Assembly (NCBI RefSeq): GCF_007197555.1
Contig: NZ_CP041614.1
Coordinates: 3,650,001 to 3,714,000 of the forward strand
Length of the DNA: 64,000 bases
DNA from: Shewanella psychropiezotolerans
Lineage (GTDB): Bacteria > Pseudomonadota > Gammaproteobacteria > Enterobacterales > Shewanellaceae
Direction: 5' to 3'
Shown here: positions 8,635 through 18,384 of the stretch, piece by piece
Numbering within the stretch: the first letter of the stretch is position 1
Layout of the letters: the number at the start of each line of letters is the position of its first letter
Translations under genes and position numbers: made by a program
The notes under the pieces: model-generated
The model's input: only the letters and a program-made list of their open reading frames with translations
Database searches by the model: none
Told to the model about the DNA's origin: nothing

Positions 8635-9533
8635 ATGTCAGAGTCAAACAGATTACGTATCGCCATTCAAAAGTCGGGTCGCCTGTCGAAAGAATCGATG
8701 AAACTCCTTAGAAGCTGTGGTGTTAAATTTAACATCAACGAGCAACGCCTCATCGCCCACTCAGACAACTTACCCATCGACCTGCTTCGCGTCCGTGATG
8801 ACGATATTCCGGGTCTGGTCATGGACGGCGTGGTTGACTTAGGCATCATAGGTGAGAACGTGCTCGAAGAGGAACAGATTGAGCGTGAAAGACTCGATAA
8901 GCCTTCAGTTTGTATCAAGCTTAGGGGACTGGATTTTGGTACCTGTCGTCTCTCCCTTGCCGTACCTAATGAATTTAGCTATGAAAACGCCCAGTCTCTG
9001 GAAGGACTGCGTATCGCCACTTCTTACCCTAACCTGCTGCGCCGCTATATGCAGAAGAAAGGCATCACCTATAGCGATTGTATGCTCAAAGGCTCGGTAG
9101 AGGTCGCGCCGCGAGCTGGGCTTGCCGATGGGATCTGTGACCTAGTCTCAACTGGTGCCACACTAGAGGCTAACGGTCTTTATGAAACCGAAGTCATCTA
9201 CCGCTCAAGTGCCTGTATCATTCAATCTACAGAGACTCAAACTCCAGCTAAACAGGCCTTGATTGACAAGATTTTATCGCGCATCAATGGGGTCGTTCGT
9301 GCTAAAGAGAGCAAGTACATCTTGCTGCACGCGCCGACTGAGACACTGGAGCAGATCGTTGCCCTACTCCCCGGCGCCGAGAACCCGACGGTACTGCCCT
9401 CAATGATGACACCAATCGCGTCGCCGTCCACGCTGTCAGCACGGAAGATCTGTTCTGGGACACCATGGAAGAGCTAACCGAGCTTGGCGCAACCTCTATT
9501 TTAGTGATGCCAATCGAAAAGATGATGGGGTAA
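8635..9533 (+). pseudogene. hisG: ATP phosphoribosyltransferase HisG, with one-base frameshift near the 3' end
   Basis: Catalyses the first step of histidine synthesis, ATP plus PRPP to phosphoribosyl-ATP, and is the feedback-controlled enzyme. The long-form HisG sequence is clear from [18 protein letters not shown] through [19 protein letters not shown]. After that the frame runs into unrelated residues and stops at 9477. Adding one C to the CCC at 9397-9399 restores [15 protein letters not shown] and continues to MPIEKMMG with a stop at 9531-9533, giving the usual 299 residues. As written, the C-terminal regulatory ACT-like domain is truncated. The start has an AGGA ribosome site (ATAGGAAATACATC). 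A sequencing error is more likely than a real mutation because the rest of the operon is intact apart from hisB. Confidence 0.9.
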
Positions 9534-9540
9534 CCAAGAT

Positions 9541-10845
9541 ATGCAGATCCTCAATTGGCAAAGTTTAAGCGAAGCTGAGCGTAAGAACGCACTGAGCCGT
9601 TCCCCCCTCGTCGGAGATGGAAGCCTGGAGCAAACAGTAGCGGCGATCGTCAACACGGTCCGAACCTCGAAAGATGCGGCGCTTTTATCTTACAGTCAGG
9701 AGTTTGATGGTGTGAGCTTAACTGAGCTTAGATTATCGACAGATAAAATCGACGCTGCCTGCTCTCGTGTCAGTGGGGATATCAAGCTGGCCATCGCGCA
9801 AGCCATGGCCAATATCGAATCCTTTCACCTGGCACAAAAATTTGAGCCCATCAGCATTGAGACTCAAGTCGGCATACGTTGCGAGCTAAGATCTGAAGCC
9901 ATCGAGAAAGTGGGTCTGTATATTCCCGGCGGCACTGCGCCGCTGATATCCACCGTCATGATGCTGGCCCTGCCGGCAAGAATAGCGGGCTGTGAACAGC
10001 GGGTTCTGGTCAGCCCACCGCCGATCGACGATGCCATAATTTATGCAGCAAAAGAGTGTGGCATCACTGAGGTTTACCAAGTCGGCGGTGCCCAGGCCAT
10101 TGCGGCATTAGCCTTTGGCACTGAATCTGTGCCAGCGGTAGATAAGATATTCGGCCCGGGTAATCGCTTCGTCACCGAAGCCAAGAGGCTGGTATCTCAA
10201 GACAGTCGTTGTGTGGTGAGTATCGATATGCCGGCAGGTCCGTCGGAAGTATTATTGATTGCCGACAAAGAGGCCAATCCTGAATTTATCGCCGCCGATC
10301 TACTGTCTCAGGCCGAACACGGACCCGACTCTCAGGTCATGCTCGTGACCGACAGCGCCACCTTGGCCGATAAGGTCAATGCCGCTATCAATCGTCAACT
10401 CGAAGCCCTGCCACGTATGGAGATAGCCCAGCTTGCTCTCGAATCCAGCCGCACCCTGTTAGTTACAGACATGCAGCAAGCAACTCAGGTGTCTAATCTC
10501 TATGGGCCCGAGCACCTGATCATTCAGACACAGACGCCCCGTGAACTGTTAACCTCTATTCGCGCTGCGGGCTCAGTGTTCCTCGGTGCTTATACTCCGG
10601 AGTCGGTTGGTGATTATGCCAGCGGTACCAATCATGTCTTACCAACCTACGGTTATAGCCGGGCAGTCTCTAGCCTGTCTCTGGCTGATTTCTCGCGCCG
10701 CTTCACCGTGCAGGAACTCAGCGCCGAAGGCTTAATGGGACTCGGCGAAACTGTAATGACCTTGGCAGCGGCTGAGCAACTCGATGCCCACAAGAATGCG
10801 GTAAAAATCAGATTAGACAGTTTAACCGCGAGAGATACATCATGA
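9541..10845 (+). CDS. hisD: Histidinol dehydrogenase
   Basis: A 434-residue HisD of normal length that performs the last two steps, L-histidinol to L-histidine, with two NAD+ and a bound zinc ion. Recognisable segments are EKVGLYIPGGTAPLISTVMM, QVGGAQAIAALAFGTESVP, KIFGPGNRFVTEAKR, the zinc and catalytic region QAEHGPDSQ, and TYGYSRAVSSLSLADFSRRFTVQ. The gene begins 7 bp after the restored hisG stop and overlaps hisC by four bases (ATGA), which implies translational coupling. Confidence 0.96.
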   Translation: MQILNWQSLSEAERKNALSRSPLVGDGSLEQTVAAIVNTVRTSKDAALLSYSQEFDGVSLTELRLSTDKIDAACSRVSGDIKLAIAQAMANIESFHLAQKFEPISIETQVGIRCELRSEAIEKVGLYIPGGTAPLISTVMMLALPARIAGCEQRVLVSPPPIDDAIIYAAKECGITEVYQVGGAQAIAALAFGTESVPAVDKIFGPGNRFVTEAKRLVSQDSRCVVSIDMPAGPSEVLLIADKEANPEFIAADLLSQAEHGPDSQVMLVTDSATLADKVNAAINRQLEALPRMEIAQLALESSRTLLVTDMQQATQVSNLYGPEHLIIQTQTPRELLTSIRAAGSVFLGAYTPESVGDYASGTNHVLPTYGYSRAVSSLSLADFSRRFTVQELSAEGLMGLGETVMTLAAAEQLDAHKNAVKIRLDSLTARDTS

Positions 10846-11930
10846 GTGAGAATATAAGGGAGAGTAGAAGTACAGGTAAGCTCGCTCAGCGTTTGGCACG
10901 TCCCGAGCTGTTATCCCTAGAGCCCTATCAGTCTGCGAGGCGTATCGGAGGTCAAGGGGATATCTGGATCAATGCCAACGAGTCCCCTTTTAATAATGCC
11001 GCGCTCTCTGGTGTTAAACTAAATGGCATCAACCGTTATCCTGAGTGTCAGCCACCCGAGCTTATCTCAGCCTATAGTGACTACAGCGGCGTGGCTAAAG
11101 AGTGCATCATCGCAGGCCGCGGCGCCGATGAGGCCATAGAGCTACTGATTCGGACCTTCTGTACTCCCGGCAAAGATTCCATTGCCTGTTTCGGCCCGAC
11201 TTATGGCATGTACGCCATCAGTGCCAAGACCTTTAATGTCGGCGTAAATGCGTTAAGCCTGACGGGTGATTATCAGCTGCCACAAGATATCGCCGCTCGA
11301 ATAGGCAATACCAAGCTGGTGTTTATCTGTAACCCCAACAACCCCACAGGCACGGTTATCGACAAAGCATCGATTGAGCGAGTGATCACTCAGTTGCCCG
11401 ATACTCTGGTGGTTGTAGATGAAGCCTATATCGAGTTTTGCCCAGACTATAGCGTAGCAGACCTTATCGAAAAATATGACAACTTAGTCGTGCTCAGAAC
11501 CCTATCGAAAGCCTTCGCTTTGGCTGGCGCGCGCTGTGGCTTCATGTTGGCAAGCCCAAGTATCTGCGAGATGGTGATGCGCGTTATTGCCCCTTACCCA
11601 GTGCCATTACCCGTGTCTCTACTGGCAACCAGCGCGCTGAGTGAGCAGGGAATTAACACTATGACTGAGCAAGTCACTAGCCTTAAAGCCTGCGGCGCTC
11701 GTCTCAGCAATGCCTTACAAGGCTATGGTGCCAAAGTCCTCCCGGCAAACGGCAACTTCGTGTTAGCCCAATTTGATGATATCTCGGCGATACAAGAGAT
11801 ACTGCTTAGCAATGGCATAGTCGCCAGAGCCTATGGCGACCCACGCTTAGCGACTTGTATCCGTTTTAGCTTTAGCAACACAGATGAGACTGATTTTCTA
11901 ATCAAGCTGTTAGCACCCGTGACAGCATGA
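10842..11930 (+). CDS. hisC: Histidinol-phosphate aminotransferase
   Basis: A 362-residue PLP-dependent fold-type I aminotransferase that converts imidazole-acetol phosphate and glutamate to histidinol phosphate. Visible are INANESPF near the start, the CNPNNPTGT motif, the VVVDEAYIEF strand holding the cofactor aspartate, and TLSKAFALAGARCGF, where the lysine (around residue 225) forms the Schiff base. The gene overlaps hisD by ATGA. A 98-bp gap with a small CCTAG hairpin separates it from hisB, the largest gap before the hisA-hisF junction. Confidence 0.95.
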   Translation: MSENIRESRSTGKLAQRLARPELLSLEPYQSARRIGGQGDIWINANESPFNNAALSGVKLNGINRYPECQPPELISAYSDYSGVAKECIIAGRGADEAIELLIRTFCTPGKDSIACFGPTYGMYAISAKTFNVGVNALSLTGDYQLPQDIAARIGNTKLVFICNPNNPTGTVIDKASIERVITQLPDTLVVVDEAYIEFCPDYSVADLIEKYDNLVVLRTLSKAFALAGARCGFMLASPSICEMVMRVIAPYPVPLPVSLLATSALSEQGINTMTEQVTSLKACGARLSNALQGYGAKVLPANGNFVLAQFDDISAIQEILLSNGIVARAYGDPRLATCIRFSFSNTDETDFLIKLLAPVTA

Positions 11931-12028
11931 CCTTAGTCCCTAGTGAACCTAGGTATCTTGGTAAGCTAAATAAAAATAAGTATTAAACAAATTAGATAGA
12001 CCAGATTTTAATTTAAGGTGGAAAGAGC

Positions 12029-13095
12029 ATGAAACAGAAAATATTATTTATCGACCGTGACGGCACCATCATCGAAGAGCCGGTGACAGACAAGCAGGTC
12101 GATAGCCTGGCAAAGCTGGTATTTGAGCCCAAGGTCATCCCTGCTCTTCTTAAACTCCAAGGTGCTGGCTTCCGCTTAGTCATGGTGAGTAATCAAGACG
12201 GCCTAGGAACCCCCTCCTTTCCTAAAGATGACTTCGATGCCCCCAAGATATGATGATGCAGATTTTACAGAGTCAGGGCGTCAAGTTTGATGAAGTGCTT
12301 ATCTGCCCTCATTTTGATGATGAGAACTGCAGCTGTCGTAAGCCTAAACTTGGCTTGGTCAAAGACTATCTCACCTTAGGTAAAGTCGACTTTACTCAAT
12401 CTGCCGTCATCGGCGATCGTCATACAGATATGGGTCTGGCCGAGGCCATGGGGATTAAGGGCCTCTTGTACGACCGTGAAAACCTCAACTGGGATGATAT
12501 CGCAGAGCAACTATTGAGCACGGAACGAATAGCGACTGTGGTGCGCACCACCAAGGAGACTGATATTCATGTGAGCATCGACCTCGACTCACAAACTAAA
12601 GGCAAAATAGACACAAGCATAGGTTTTCTCGATCACATGCTGGAACAGATTTCTACCCACGGTAACTTCAAGATGGACGTCAAGGTCGATGGTGATCTCG
12701 AGATAGACGATCACCACAGCGTCGAAGACACGGCGCTGGCTATCGGCGATGCCTTAAGGCAAGCCCTTGGCGATAAGCGTGGCATCGCCCGTTTTGGCTT
12801 CAGTATTCCCATGGACGAGGCCAGCGCCGAATGTCTGCTGGATCTTTCCGGTCGTCCTTTCATTAAATTCAGCGGTGAGTTTGAGCGCGAGATGGTTGGC
12901 GAGATGGCCACCGAAATGGTGCCACACTTCTTCCGTTCATTTGCAGACGGATTGCGTTGCACCTTGCACCTCAAGACTCAGGGAAACAACGATCACCACA
13001 AGGTAGAAAGCCTGTTTAAAGTCTTGGGCCGCACCCTTCGACAAGCCGTTAAAGTCGAGGGCGACCTGTTACCCTCCAGTAAAGGTGTGCTATGA
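12029..13095 (+). pseudogene. hisB: Bifunctional HisB (histidinol-phosphatase / IGP dehydratase), split by a one-base frameshift
   Basis: The N-terminal HAD phosphatase (residues 1 to about 165) begins [18 protein letters not shown] with the DxD nucleophile motif. The C-terminal imidazoleglycerol-phosphate dehydratase has the metal-binding [28 protein letters not shown] and [20 protein letters not shown]. The frame breaks at 12240-12244, where CCCCC should be CCCCCC: one more C joins DDFDAP to [12 protein letters not shown] and gives 355 residues, equal to the E. coli enzyme. As written, there are two frames (12029-12253 and 12250-13095) that overlap by four bases. If the frameshift were real, the dehydratase half could still be made by reinitiation at the ATGATGATG. 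It overlaps hisH by ATGA. Confidence 0.92.
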
Positions 13096-13799
13096 GCCAA
13101 CACACGAATTCAACCGTGATCATAGACACGGGCTGCGCTAACTTAAGCTCGGTTCGTTATGCCTTCGAGCGCCTCACCAAGGATGTGGTCGTGAGTGAGG
13201 ATCATCAAGTGATCAAGGCCGCCACCCGTGTAGTCCTCCCCGGCGTTGGCACGGCCGGGGCCGCCATGGCGTCCCTTAACAATAAGCAACTGGTCGAGCT
13301 AATCCAGAGCCTAGATCAACCTGTGCTCGGCGTTTGCTTAGGCATGCAGATGATGACGGAGAAATCAACAGAGCAAGGCGGGCGCGACGCTAGTGACAAG
13401 GCAGTTGATGAAAAAACAGCTTGTGAATGTTTAAGACTCATCCCGACTTCAATCACAGATTTAGATAGCCAGGGCTTGCCCCTGCCCCATATGGGCTGGA
13501 ATCAAATAAGTCCTTCATCGCATCCTTTATTTAAGGATATACCCGAGGGAAGTTACCTCTATTTTGTTCATAATTATAAGGCGCCACTGAGCGAATTTAC
13601 TATCGCAACATGTGAATATGGCGAGCGCTTCAGCGCCGCTATCGCCAAAGATAACTTTATGGGGGTGCAGTTCCACCCGGAGAAGAGCGCCGAAGTAGGC
13701 TCGCGGATCTTAAGTAATTTTTTAGCTATGAATACCCAGACACTTTACCAGACACCTAACCAAACAAGTTGGCAACTCGATAAGGAGAGCAGAGCATGA
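13092..13799 (+). CDS. hisH: Imidazole glycerol phosphate synthase glutaminase subunit HisH
   Basis: A 235-residue class I glutamine amidotransferase. The catalytic cysteine lies in [12 protein letters not shown] and the histidine-glutamate pair in [11 protein letters not shown]. It supplies ammonia from glutamine to HisF. It is somewhat longer than typical HisH (about 196-220 residues) because of a polar insertion after the cysteine motif ([19 protein letters not shown]) and a longer C-terminal tail. It overlaps hisB and hisA by ATGA on both sides. Confidence 0.95.
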   Translation: MSQHTNSTVIIDTGCANLSSVRYAFERLTKDVVVSEDHQVIKAATRVVLPGVGTAGAAMASLNNKQLVELIQSLDQPVLGVCLGMQMMTEKSTEQGGRDASDKAVDEKTACECLRLIPTSITDLDSQGLPLPHMGWNQISPSSHPLFKDIPEGSYLYFVHNYKAPLSEFTIATCEYGERFSAAIAKDNFMGVQFHPEKSAEVGSRILSNFLAMNTQTLYQTPNQTSWQLDKESRA

Positions 13800-14554
13800 T
13801 CATTCCGGCAATCGATCTTATTGAAGGTAAAGTAGTCCGCCTCTATCAGGGCGATTATAACCAGAAGACCACCTTCGATCTGTCTGCGCTTTCTCAGCTC
13901 AAGTCTTATCAAGAGCAAGGGGCCAAATGGCTGCATATCGTCGACCTCACTGGTGCGAAAGATCCCAATACACGCCAGACTGAGCTCATCTCAGAGCTTG
14001 TCGCCGGGCTCGATGCCAACATCCAAGTGGGCGGTGGCATTCGCTCTGAGGCGCAAGTAGCAGAGCTGTTAGAGATTGGCGTTAAGCGGGTGGTTATCGG
14101 CTCCTTAGCGGTAAAAGAAACCGAGTTAGTACAGAGCTGGTTTGAAAAGTATGGACCAGAAGCCATCTGTCTGGCACTGGACATCAACATTAATGATAGC
14201 GGTGAGAAGATAGTGGCGGTATCAGGCTGGCAGAGCGGCGGGGGCAAATCACTGGAATCTTTAGTCGAAGCGTTTAAACCCTACGGACTCAAACATGCCC
14301 TAGTGACAGATATTAGCCGCGACGGCACCTTAAAAGGCGCTAATAACGAATTATATCGAGAGATAGCGGCTCGTTATCCAGAAATCAACTGGCAAGCTTC
14401 TGGTGGTATCGCCACCTTAGATGATGTGGCCGCCGTACGAGATAGCGGCGCCGACGGCATCATTATAGGCAAGGCCCTCTTGATCGAAAACTTTAACGTT
14501 AAGCAAGCCATTGAATGTTGGCCTAACCCTGCTGGAGGCTGCGATGTTAGCTAA
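13796..14554 (+). CDS. hisA: ProFAR isomerase HisA
   Basis: A 252-residue (beta/alpha)8-barrel enzyme that isomerises ProFAR to PRFAR. Its two phosphate-binding half-barrel repeats are visible ([11 protein letters not shown] and [11 protein letters not shown]), with the catalytic aspartates in [13 protein letters not shown] and [13 protein letters not shown]. The last residues, GGCDVS, come from DNA that matches the hisF start region (GCGATGTTAGCTAAA). This suggests hisA originally overlapped hisF directly, as in many gammaproteobacteria. Here the two are separated by an 88-bp duplication. Confidence 0.95.
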   Translation: MIIPAIDLIEGKVVRLYQGDYNQKTTFDLSALSQLKSYQEQGAKWLHIVDLTGAKDPNTRQTELISELVAGLDANIQVGGGIRSEAQVAELLEIGVKRVVIGSLAVKETELVQSWFEKYGPEAICLALDININDSGEKIVAVSGWQSGGGKSLESLVEAFKPYGLKHALVTDISRDGTLKGANNELYREIAARYPEINWQASGGIATLDDVAAVRDSGADGIIIGKALLIENFNVKQAIECWPNPAGGCDVS

Positions 14555-14643
14555 AAGCAATATGACCTCGCCGGCTTTTACTTTGCTTTCTATTAATTTT
14601 AGCCTTGTGCTAATTTCCCTTGGAGGCAGCGATGTTAGCTAAA
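14533..14643 (+). repeat. Direct duplication of the hisF initiation region
   Basis: GGAGGCTGCGATGTTAGC (from 14533) recurs as GGAGGCAGCGATGTTAGC (from 14621), followed in both cases by TAAA. One base differs across 22. The two copies are 88 bp apart and the DNA between them is not otherwise familiar. Confidence 0.8.
14544..14642 (+). CDS. 32-codon mini-ORF between hisA and hisF, made by duplication of the overlap
   Basis: The frame starts at the ATG inside the hisA stop region (ATGTTAGCTAAA, 14544) with the ribosome site GGAGGC and encodes [12 protein letters not shown] through SLGGSDVS. Its stop TAA overlaps the true hisF start in the same way that its own start overlaps the hisA stop. The first four residues equal those of HisF. 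It would keep the chain of coupled translation unbroken across the inserted DNA. No function for the peptide itself is suggested. Whether it is translated is untested. Confidence 0.45.
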   Translation: MLAKSNMTSPAFTLLSINFSLVLISLGGSDVS

Positions 14644-15405
14644 CGGATTGTCCCCTGTCTGGATGTTAAAGATGGCAAGGTGGTCAAAGGCGTTCAATTC
14701 AGGAATCATGAAATTGTCGGTGATATCGTGCCATTGGCCGCTCGGTATGCCGAGGAAGGTGCCGATGAACTGGTCTTTTATGATATCACCGCCAGTGCCC
14801 ATAGCAGGGTTATCGACAAGTCTTGGGTCAGCCGCGTCGCGGAGCAGATAGATATCCCCTTCTGCGTCGCAGGTGGAATAAGAAGCATAGAGCAGGCTCG
14901 CGAGAAACTGGCCTTTGGCGCGGATAAGATCTCAATCAATTCACCCGCCTTGACCGATCCGAGTTTGATTGAACGTTTGCAAGATGAGTTCGGCAGGCAA
15001 TGTATCGTCATCGGCATAGATTCCTATTACGATGCCGCCAGCGACAGCTATAAGGTGAAACAGTTTACCGGAGATGAAGCCGCCACCAAGGACACTCAGT
15101 GGTTCACCCAAGATTGGGTGCAGGAAGTACAAAAACGCGGTTGTGGCGAAATAGTCCTCAATGTGATGAACCAAGATGGTGTACGTCAAGGTTATGACTT
15201 AAAACAGCTCTCTATCGTTCGTGAGCTCTGTGATGTACCGCTTATCGCTTCAGGCGGCGCTGGTACCATGGCGCATTTTAAGGACGTATTTGAGATAGCC
15301 AAAGTCGATGCAGCGCTGGCGGCCAGCGTATTTCATAAAGGCATCATAGATATTCAAGCACTCAAGCACTATCTAAGCGCTCAACGTATCGCCATCAGAT
15401 ACTAA
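14632..15405 (+). CDS. hisF: Imidazole glycerol phosphate synthase cyclase subunit HisF
   Basis: A 257-residue barrel enzyme that, with HisH, turns PRFAR into IGP and AICAR. It begins [20 protein letters not shown], with the catalytic aspartate in CLDV; the second catalytic aspartate is in [11 protein letters not shown]. Phosphate-binding segments are FCVAGGIRS and [10 protein letters not shown]. The ATG at 14632 is chosen over an in-frame TTG at 14620 because the sequence then matches known HisF starts and sits 6 bp after GGAGG. It follows the duplicated initiation region described separately. Confidence 0.96.
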   Translation: MLAKRIVPCLDVKDGKVVKGVQFRNHEIVGDIVPLAARYAEEGADELVFYDITASAHSRVIDKSWVSRVAEQIDIPFCVAGGIRSIEQAREKLAFGADKISINSPALTDPSLIERLQDEFGRQCIVIGIDSYYDAASDSYKVKQFTGDEAATKDTQWFTQDWVQEVQKRGCGEIVLNVMNQDGVRQGYDLKQLSIVRELCDVPLIASGGAGTMAHFKDVFEIAKVDAALAASVFHKGIIDIQALKHYLSAQRIAIRY

Positions 15406-15494
15406 CTCGTTATCAATCGGCTCACATATCTTGTTTTAGGCTGTTATTGATATAGCTAGATAGGGTTAAACAGTCGTCTGTAGTAGGAAAAATA

Positions 15495-16130
15495 ATGACA
15501 CAAATAAACATGAATGAAACATTGGCAAATCAACTGGATTGGGACAAACAAGCAGGCTTGATCCCGGCGGTAGTGCAAAACCATCTCTCTGGCAAGGTGT
15601 TGATGCTGGGTTATATGGACCGTGCGGCACTGGAGAAGACTCTGGCCAGCAGACAAGTGACATTTTATAGTCGCTCCAAGCAGCGTCTCTGGACTAAAGG
15701 GGAAGAGTCAGGCAACACCCTGGATTTAGTGGCTATCGACAAAGATTGTGATAACGACAGCTTGCTGGTACAGGTTATTCCTAATGGACCCACCTGCCAC
15801 CTCGAACGTGAGAGCTGCTGGCCCGATGGTCATGCCCACCCTTTTATCGATAATCTGACCAAGCTTATCGCCTCACGTAAGGGAGACGATCCTAAGTCCA
15901 GTTACACGGCTCATCTGTTCGAACGTGGCACTAAGCGTATCGCCCAAAAGGTCGGCGAAGAGGGTCTGGAAACCGCCCTCGCCGCGGCCACTCACGACAA
16001 GCCAGAATTGATCGACGAAGCGTCAGACCTCATGTATCACCTGCTGGTCTTGCTCGAAGATCAAGACTTGAGCATGAATGATATCACCAACAACTTGATG
16101 CAAAGACACACAGCAGCGACAAAATCTTAA
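15495..16130 (+). CDS. hisI: Bifunctional phosphoribosyl-AMP cyclohydrolase / phosphoribosyl-ATP pyrophosphatase
   Basis: A 211-residue HisIE fusion for steps two and three of the pathway. The N-terminal cyclohydrolase (to about 120) has [32 protein letters not shown] in two parts and the metal-binding region DCDNDSLL with [11 protein letters not shown]. The C-terminal MazG-like pyrophosphatase has [18 protein letters not shown] followed by [19 protein letters not shown]. It is the last gene of the operon, 89 bp after hisF, and is followed by a strong terminator. Confidence 0.95.
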   Translation: MTQINMNETLANQLDWDKQAGLIPAVVQNHLSGKVLMLGYMDRAALEKTLASRQVTFYSRSKQRLWTKGEESGNTLDLVAIDKDCDNDSLLVQVIPNGPTCHLERESCWPDGHAHPFIDNLTKLIASRKGDDPKSSYTAHLFERGTKRIAQKVGEEGLETALAAATHDKPELIDEASDLMYHLLVLLEDQDLSMNDITNNLMQRHTAATKS

Positions 16131-16142
16131 ATTAAGTCATAG

Positions 16143-16167
16143 AAAGAGCGCATTGTGCGCTCTTTTA
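16143..16167 (+). terminator. Terminator of the his operon
   Basis: AAAGAGCGCA-TTG-TGCGCTCTTT is a perfect 10-bp stem ending in TTTT, 12 bp after the hisI stop. Confidence 0.9.
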
Positions 16168-16295
16168 TGAGCTAAAATAACAAGCTAATAGCAAAAATGT
16201 AATTTACAAAATTGTCATTTTTCAACGCTATACTGTTTATTTTCCTTTTAGGAGAATAGAATACCAACACAGATAACGGATTAACTGAATTAGTC

Positions 16296-17057
16296 ATGTT
16301 TCGCGTCTTTGTCATTTTATTTGTTTTTTTATACTCTTTTTGTGCCCAAGCACAATCACTCACTTACCTTGCCATCTCTTCCCAAGCCGAACCTTTTCAA
16401 ATCATAGCTCAGCCTAACAAAGGTATAGTGACTGATATTCTGGCTCAGGCAGTACAAAACTTAGATATCACCTTCACCGAGCAAGCTTACCCTTTTATGC
16501 GTTACGTACGAATGATGCATACAGATCATTATCCCTTATGGATAAGTTATGGCTCTCCAGCCTGGCAAGGTGACTCTGAGATAAGTATTCAAAGCCGACA
16601 TCTCTCCAAGGTGAAGCTGTTTGATGTCACCCATGTTTTAGTCATAAAAGCCGACAGAGACTTTAATTTTTATTCCATCGAAGCACTTTTTGGTAAAACG
16701 GTGATAACCCTAAATGGTTTCAGCTATCCAGGCCTTGATGAGTATGTCGCTACCGGTGAAATAGATACGCTAGCCGTGAGAAGTCATGAAAGCGCCTTAA
16801 GAGCCATTGACAATAGTAGAGGAATCGCCTTTATCGCAATGAAAACTCGGGCTTTATATACCATTAGCGAAGCAGGATTAGATCGCGAAAAATTTAAACT
16901 TATCGATTTTTCGAGCATAATCCCTCCCTACCCAATTCACCTGTCCTATAGTTCCACAGTGACTGAGAAGACCAAACTGAGTATTGACAAAGCGATTGCT
17001 GAATTAAAAGGCTCAGGAAAAGTGGATCAAATAATCAAATTCTATCAGGGAATATAA
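16296..17057 (+). CDS. Periplasmic solute-binding protein, SBP_bac_3-like
   Basis: A 253-residue protein with a clear signal peptide (MFRVFVILFVFLYSFCAQA, cleavage after AQA). The body resembles family 3 amino-acid-type binding proteins that occur singly in Shewanella: EPFQIIAQPNKGIVTDIL, a YPFMRYVRMM segment, and a second lobe where the ligand pocket closes (GFSYPGLDEYVATGEID). No permease or ATPase gene is adjacent, so it may serve sensing or be an orphan of a transporter. The ligand is unknown. It converges on a second, only distantly similar binding protein. Confidence 0.6.
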   Translation: MFRVFVILFVFLYSFCAQAQSLTYLAISSQAEPFQIIAQPNKGIVTDILAQAVQNLDITFTEQAYPFMRYVRMMHTDHYPLWISYGSPAWQGDSEISIQSRHLSKVKLFDVTHVLVIKADRDFNFYSIEALFGKTVITLNGFSYPGLDEYVATGEIDTLAVRSHESALRAIDNSRGIAFIAMKTRALYTISEAGLDREKFKLIDFSSIIPPYPIHLSYSSTVTEKTKLSIDKAIAELKGSGKVDQIIKFYQGI

Positions 17058-17101
17058 AATCCTCAGCTCGAAAGCTCAATGGCATGTGCAGCCCGACATA
17101 C

Positions 17102-17950
17102 TTAAGGTGTTGCGTATTCGGAAGTCACCTGATACTGGTCGAGTATTTGCTGATAAATACCATTTCGCTTTATTCTGAGTAGGCCCAAATCAAAAGTCAG
17201 CCTGAGTAGCTTGGAATTCGGATAGCTTCTGGAGATCATCAGGTGGAACGCGTCACTGCTTTGAGGTTTACTGGCCACCGCATACTTGTCTATCTTATCT
17301 GGCGCTGTTTCGCGAATTAAATTCCAACCAACCAGCTCATCAATAAGAGTGAAGTCGATTCTCTGCATCAGCAGCATCTCTATGTTCTGTTTATCCGATG
17401 TCACATAATGTGCTGCTATGCCAGCCTGTTTAAAGCTGCTTTCATACCAATAGCCTCTGACACCACCGACTCTGTAGGCCTTAAAGTCGGTTAATGCTTC
17501 CCACTCGAATCCATAGGGAAACTTTTCTGTGTTGTAGAAAAATTTTGGAAAAAAAAACAACACAGGTTCAGAGAAATCAAATTCCGACTCTCTGGCGGGG
17601 TTCTTTAAATAGGGAAAGGTCGCAAACGCTCTACCGGCCCCCACCGTTTTCTCGCCCCTGACCCAAGGTTGGAATTGAAACTCAACTTTGTGATTCATCT
17701 CGAAAAAAGCCGCAGACACGATTTCCGGAAATAGTCCACTGGCTAAACCATAGGTGTTGATCACATAGGGCGCATAAGCGCTGGTCACGAATATAATAGG
17801 CTTAGCCGTACTGGTATTGGACGCCTCAGTTACGGTCCCAGCAGTAGCGAATGAAAATGCCGCCCCTAGCGACCAAAGTAGCGCCAATGATAGAATCTGC
17901 CCACGCCTATACCAAGGGCCTGCTTTATAAAAAGCAACGCTGAGTTTATC
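17102..17950 (-). CDS. Periplasmic solute-binding protein, SBP_bac_3-like
   Basis: A protein of about 280-290 residues with an N-terminal hydrophobic segment (ILSLALLWSLGAAFSFATAG). Its body resembles transporter-type solute-binding domains: FVTSAYAPYVINTYGLASG, FQFQPWVRGEKTVGAGRAFATFPYLKNP, and FDFSEPVLFFFPKFFYN. The frame can start at several ATGs between 17950 and 17986; the signal region suggests the later part of that range may be cytoplasmic extension. It lacks transporter neighbours and converges on the preceding gene with 44 bp between stops. The ligand is unknown. The weak similarity to the convergent gene suggests an old paralogous pair. Confidence 0.6.
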   Translation of the reverse strand, partial: DKLSVAFYKAGPWYRRGQILSLALLWSLGAAFSFATAGTVTEASNTSTAKPIIFVTSAYAPYVINTYGLASGLFPEIVSAAFFEMNHKVEFQFQPWVRGEKTVGAGRAFATFPYLKNPARESEFDFSEPVLFFFPKFFYNTEKFPYGFEWEALTDFKAYRVGGVRGYWYESSFKQAGIAAHYVTSDKQNIEMLLMQRIDFTLIDELVGWNLIRETAPDKIDKYAVASKPQSSDAFHLMISRSYPNSKLLRLTFDLGLLRIKRNGIYQQILDQYQVTSEYATP

Positions 17951-17986
17951 GCTCTGTAGGTAGAACATGCTTGAGTTACTTTTCAA

Positions 17987-18384
17987 GGGTTTAGCCAGCT
18001 CCTGATAGTTGATGGGTTAATTTGCATATACGCCATCTATCTATAGTAATAGCAGGGTGAACATAAAAGATGAAGGTAGTGATTAATTTTAGTATCAGGC
18101 TTTATAAGCGAAACAGTACTCTGCTTTTTTACGCTGACTTTCAAGTTGTTGTCAGAAGCGGAACAGGACTAAATCTATCATGTTAAGTTTAAATTAAGTT
18201 TGACTAACACCTTCTGAACTATCGATATAACCAGAGTAAAGGTTAGCCAATAATTCCAGAAAAAATCAGCCAAAAACAGTCTGTTCTTCTTTTACCATAG
18301 TGTTGGCAAATGTAAGTTCTGTTACAATCCACCCGATTATGTACACCTACTACAACCAATAACATAGACCATAATAAATATCCT
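17987..18384 (+). promoter_or_regulatory. Intergenic region with candidate purC promoter
   Basis: About 400 bp without a gene. An extended -10 element, TGTTACAAT (18320-18328), sits about 57 bp before the purC start, with TTGGCA upstream at too short a spacing for a normal -35. No PurR-like operator was recognised. Confidence 0.35.

Noticed and set aside
8667..8918. Antisense frames inside hisG and other his genes (also within hisB, hisA and hisF)
   Set aside because: They mirror the codon pattern of the strong genes on the other strand, have no ribosome sites and no plausible protein features.
9390..9410. Programmed frameshifting in hisG, hisB, pdxH or the defence pair
   Set aside because: No slippery heptamer plus stimulatory structure of the usual kind was seen, and the same one-base G/C loss in unrelated genes favours an artefact.
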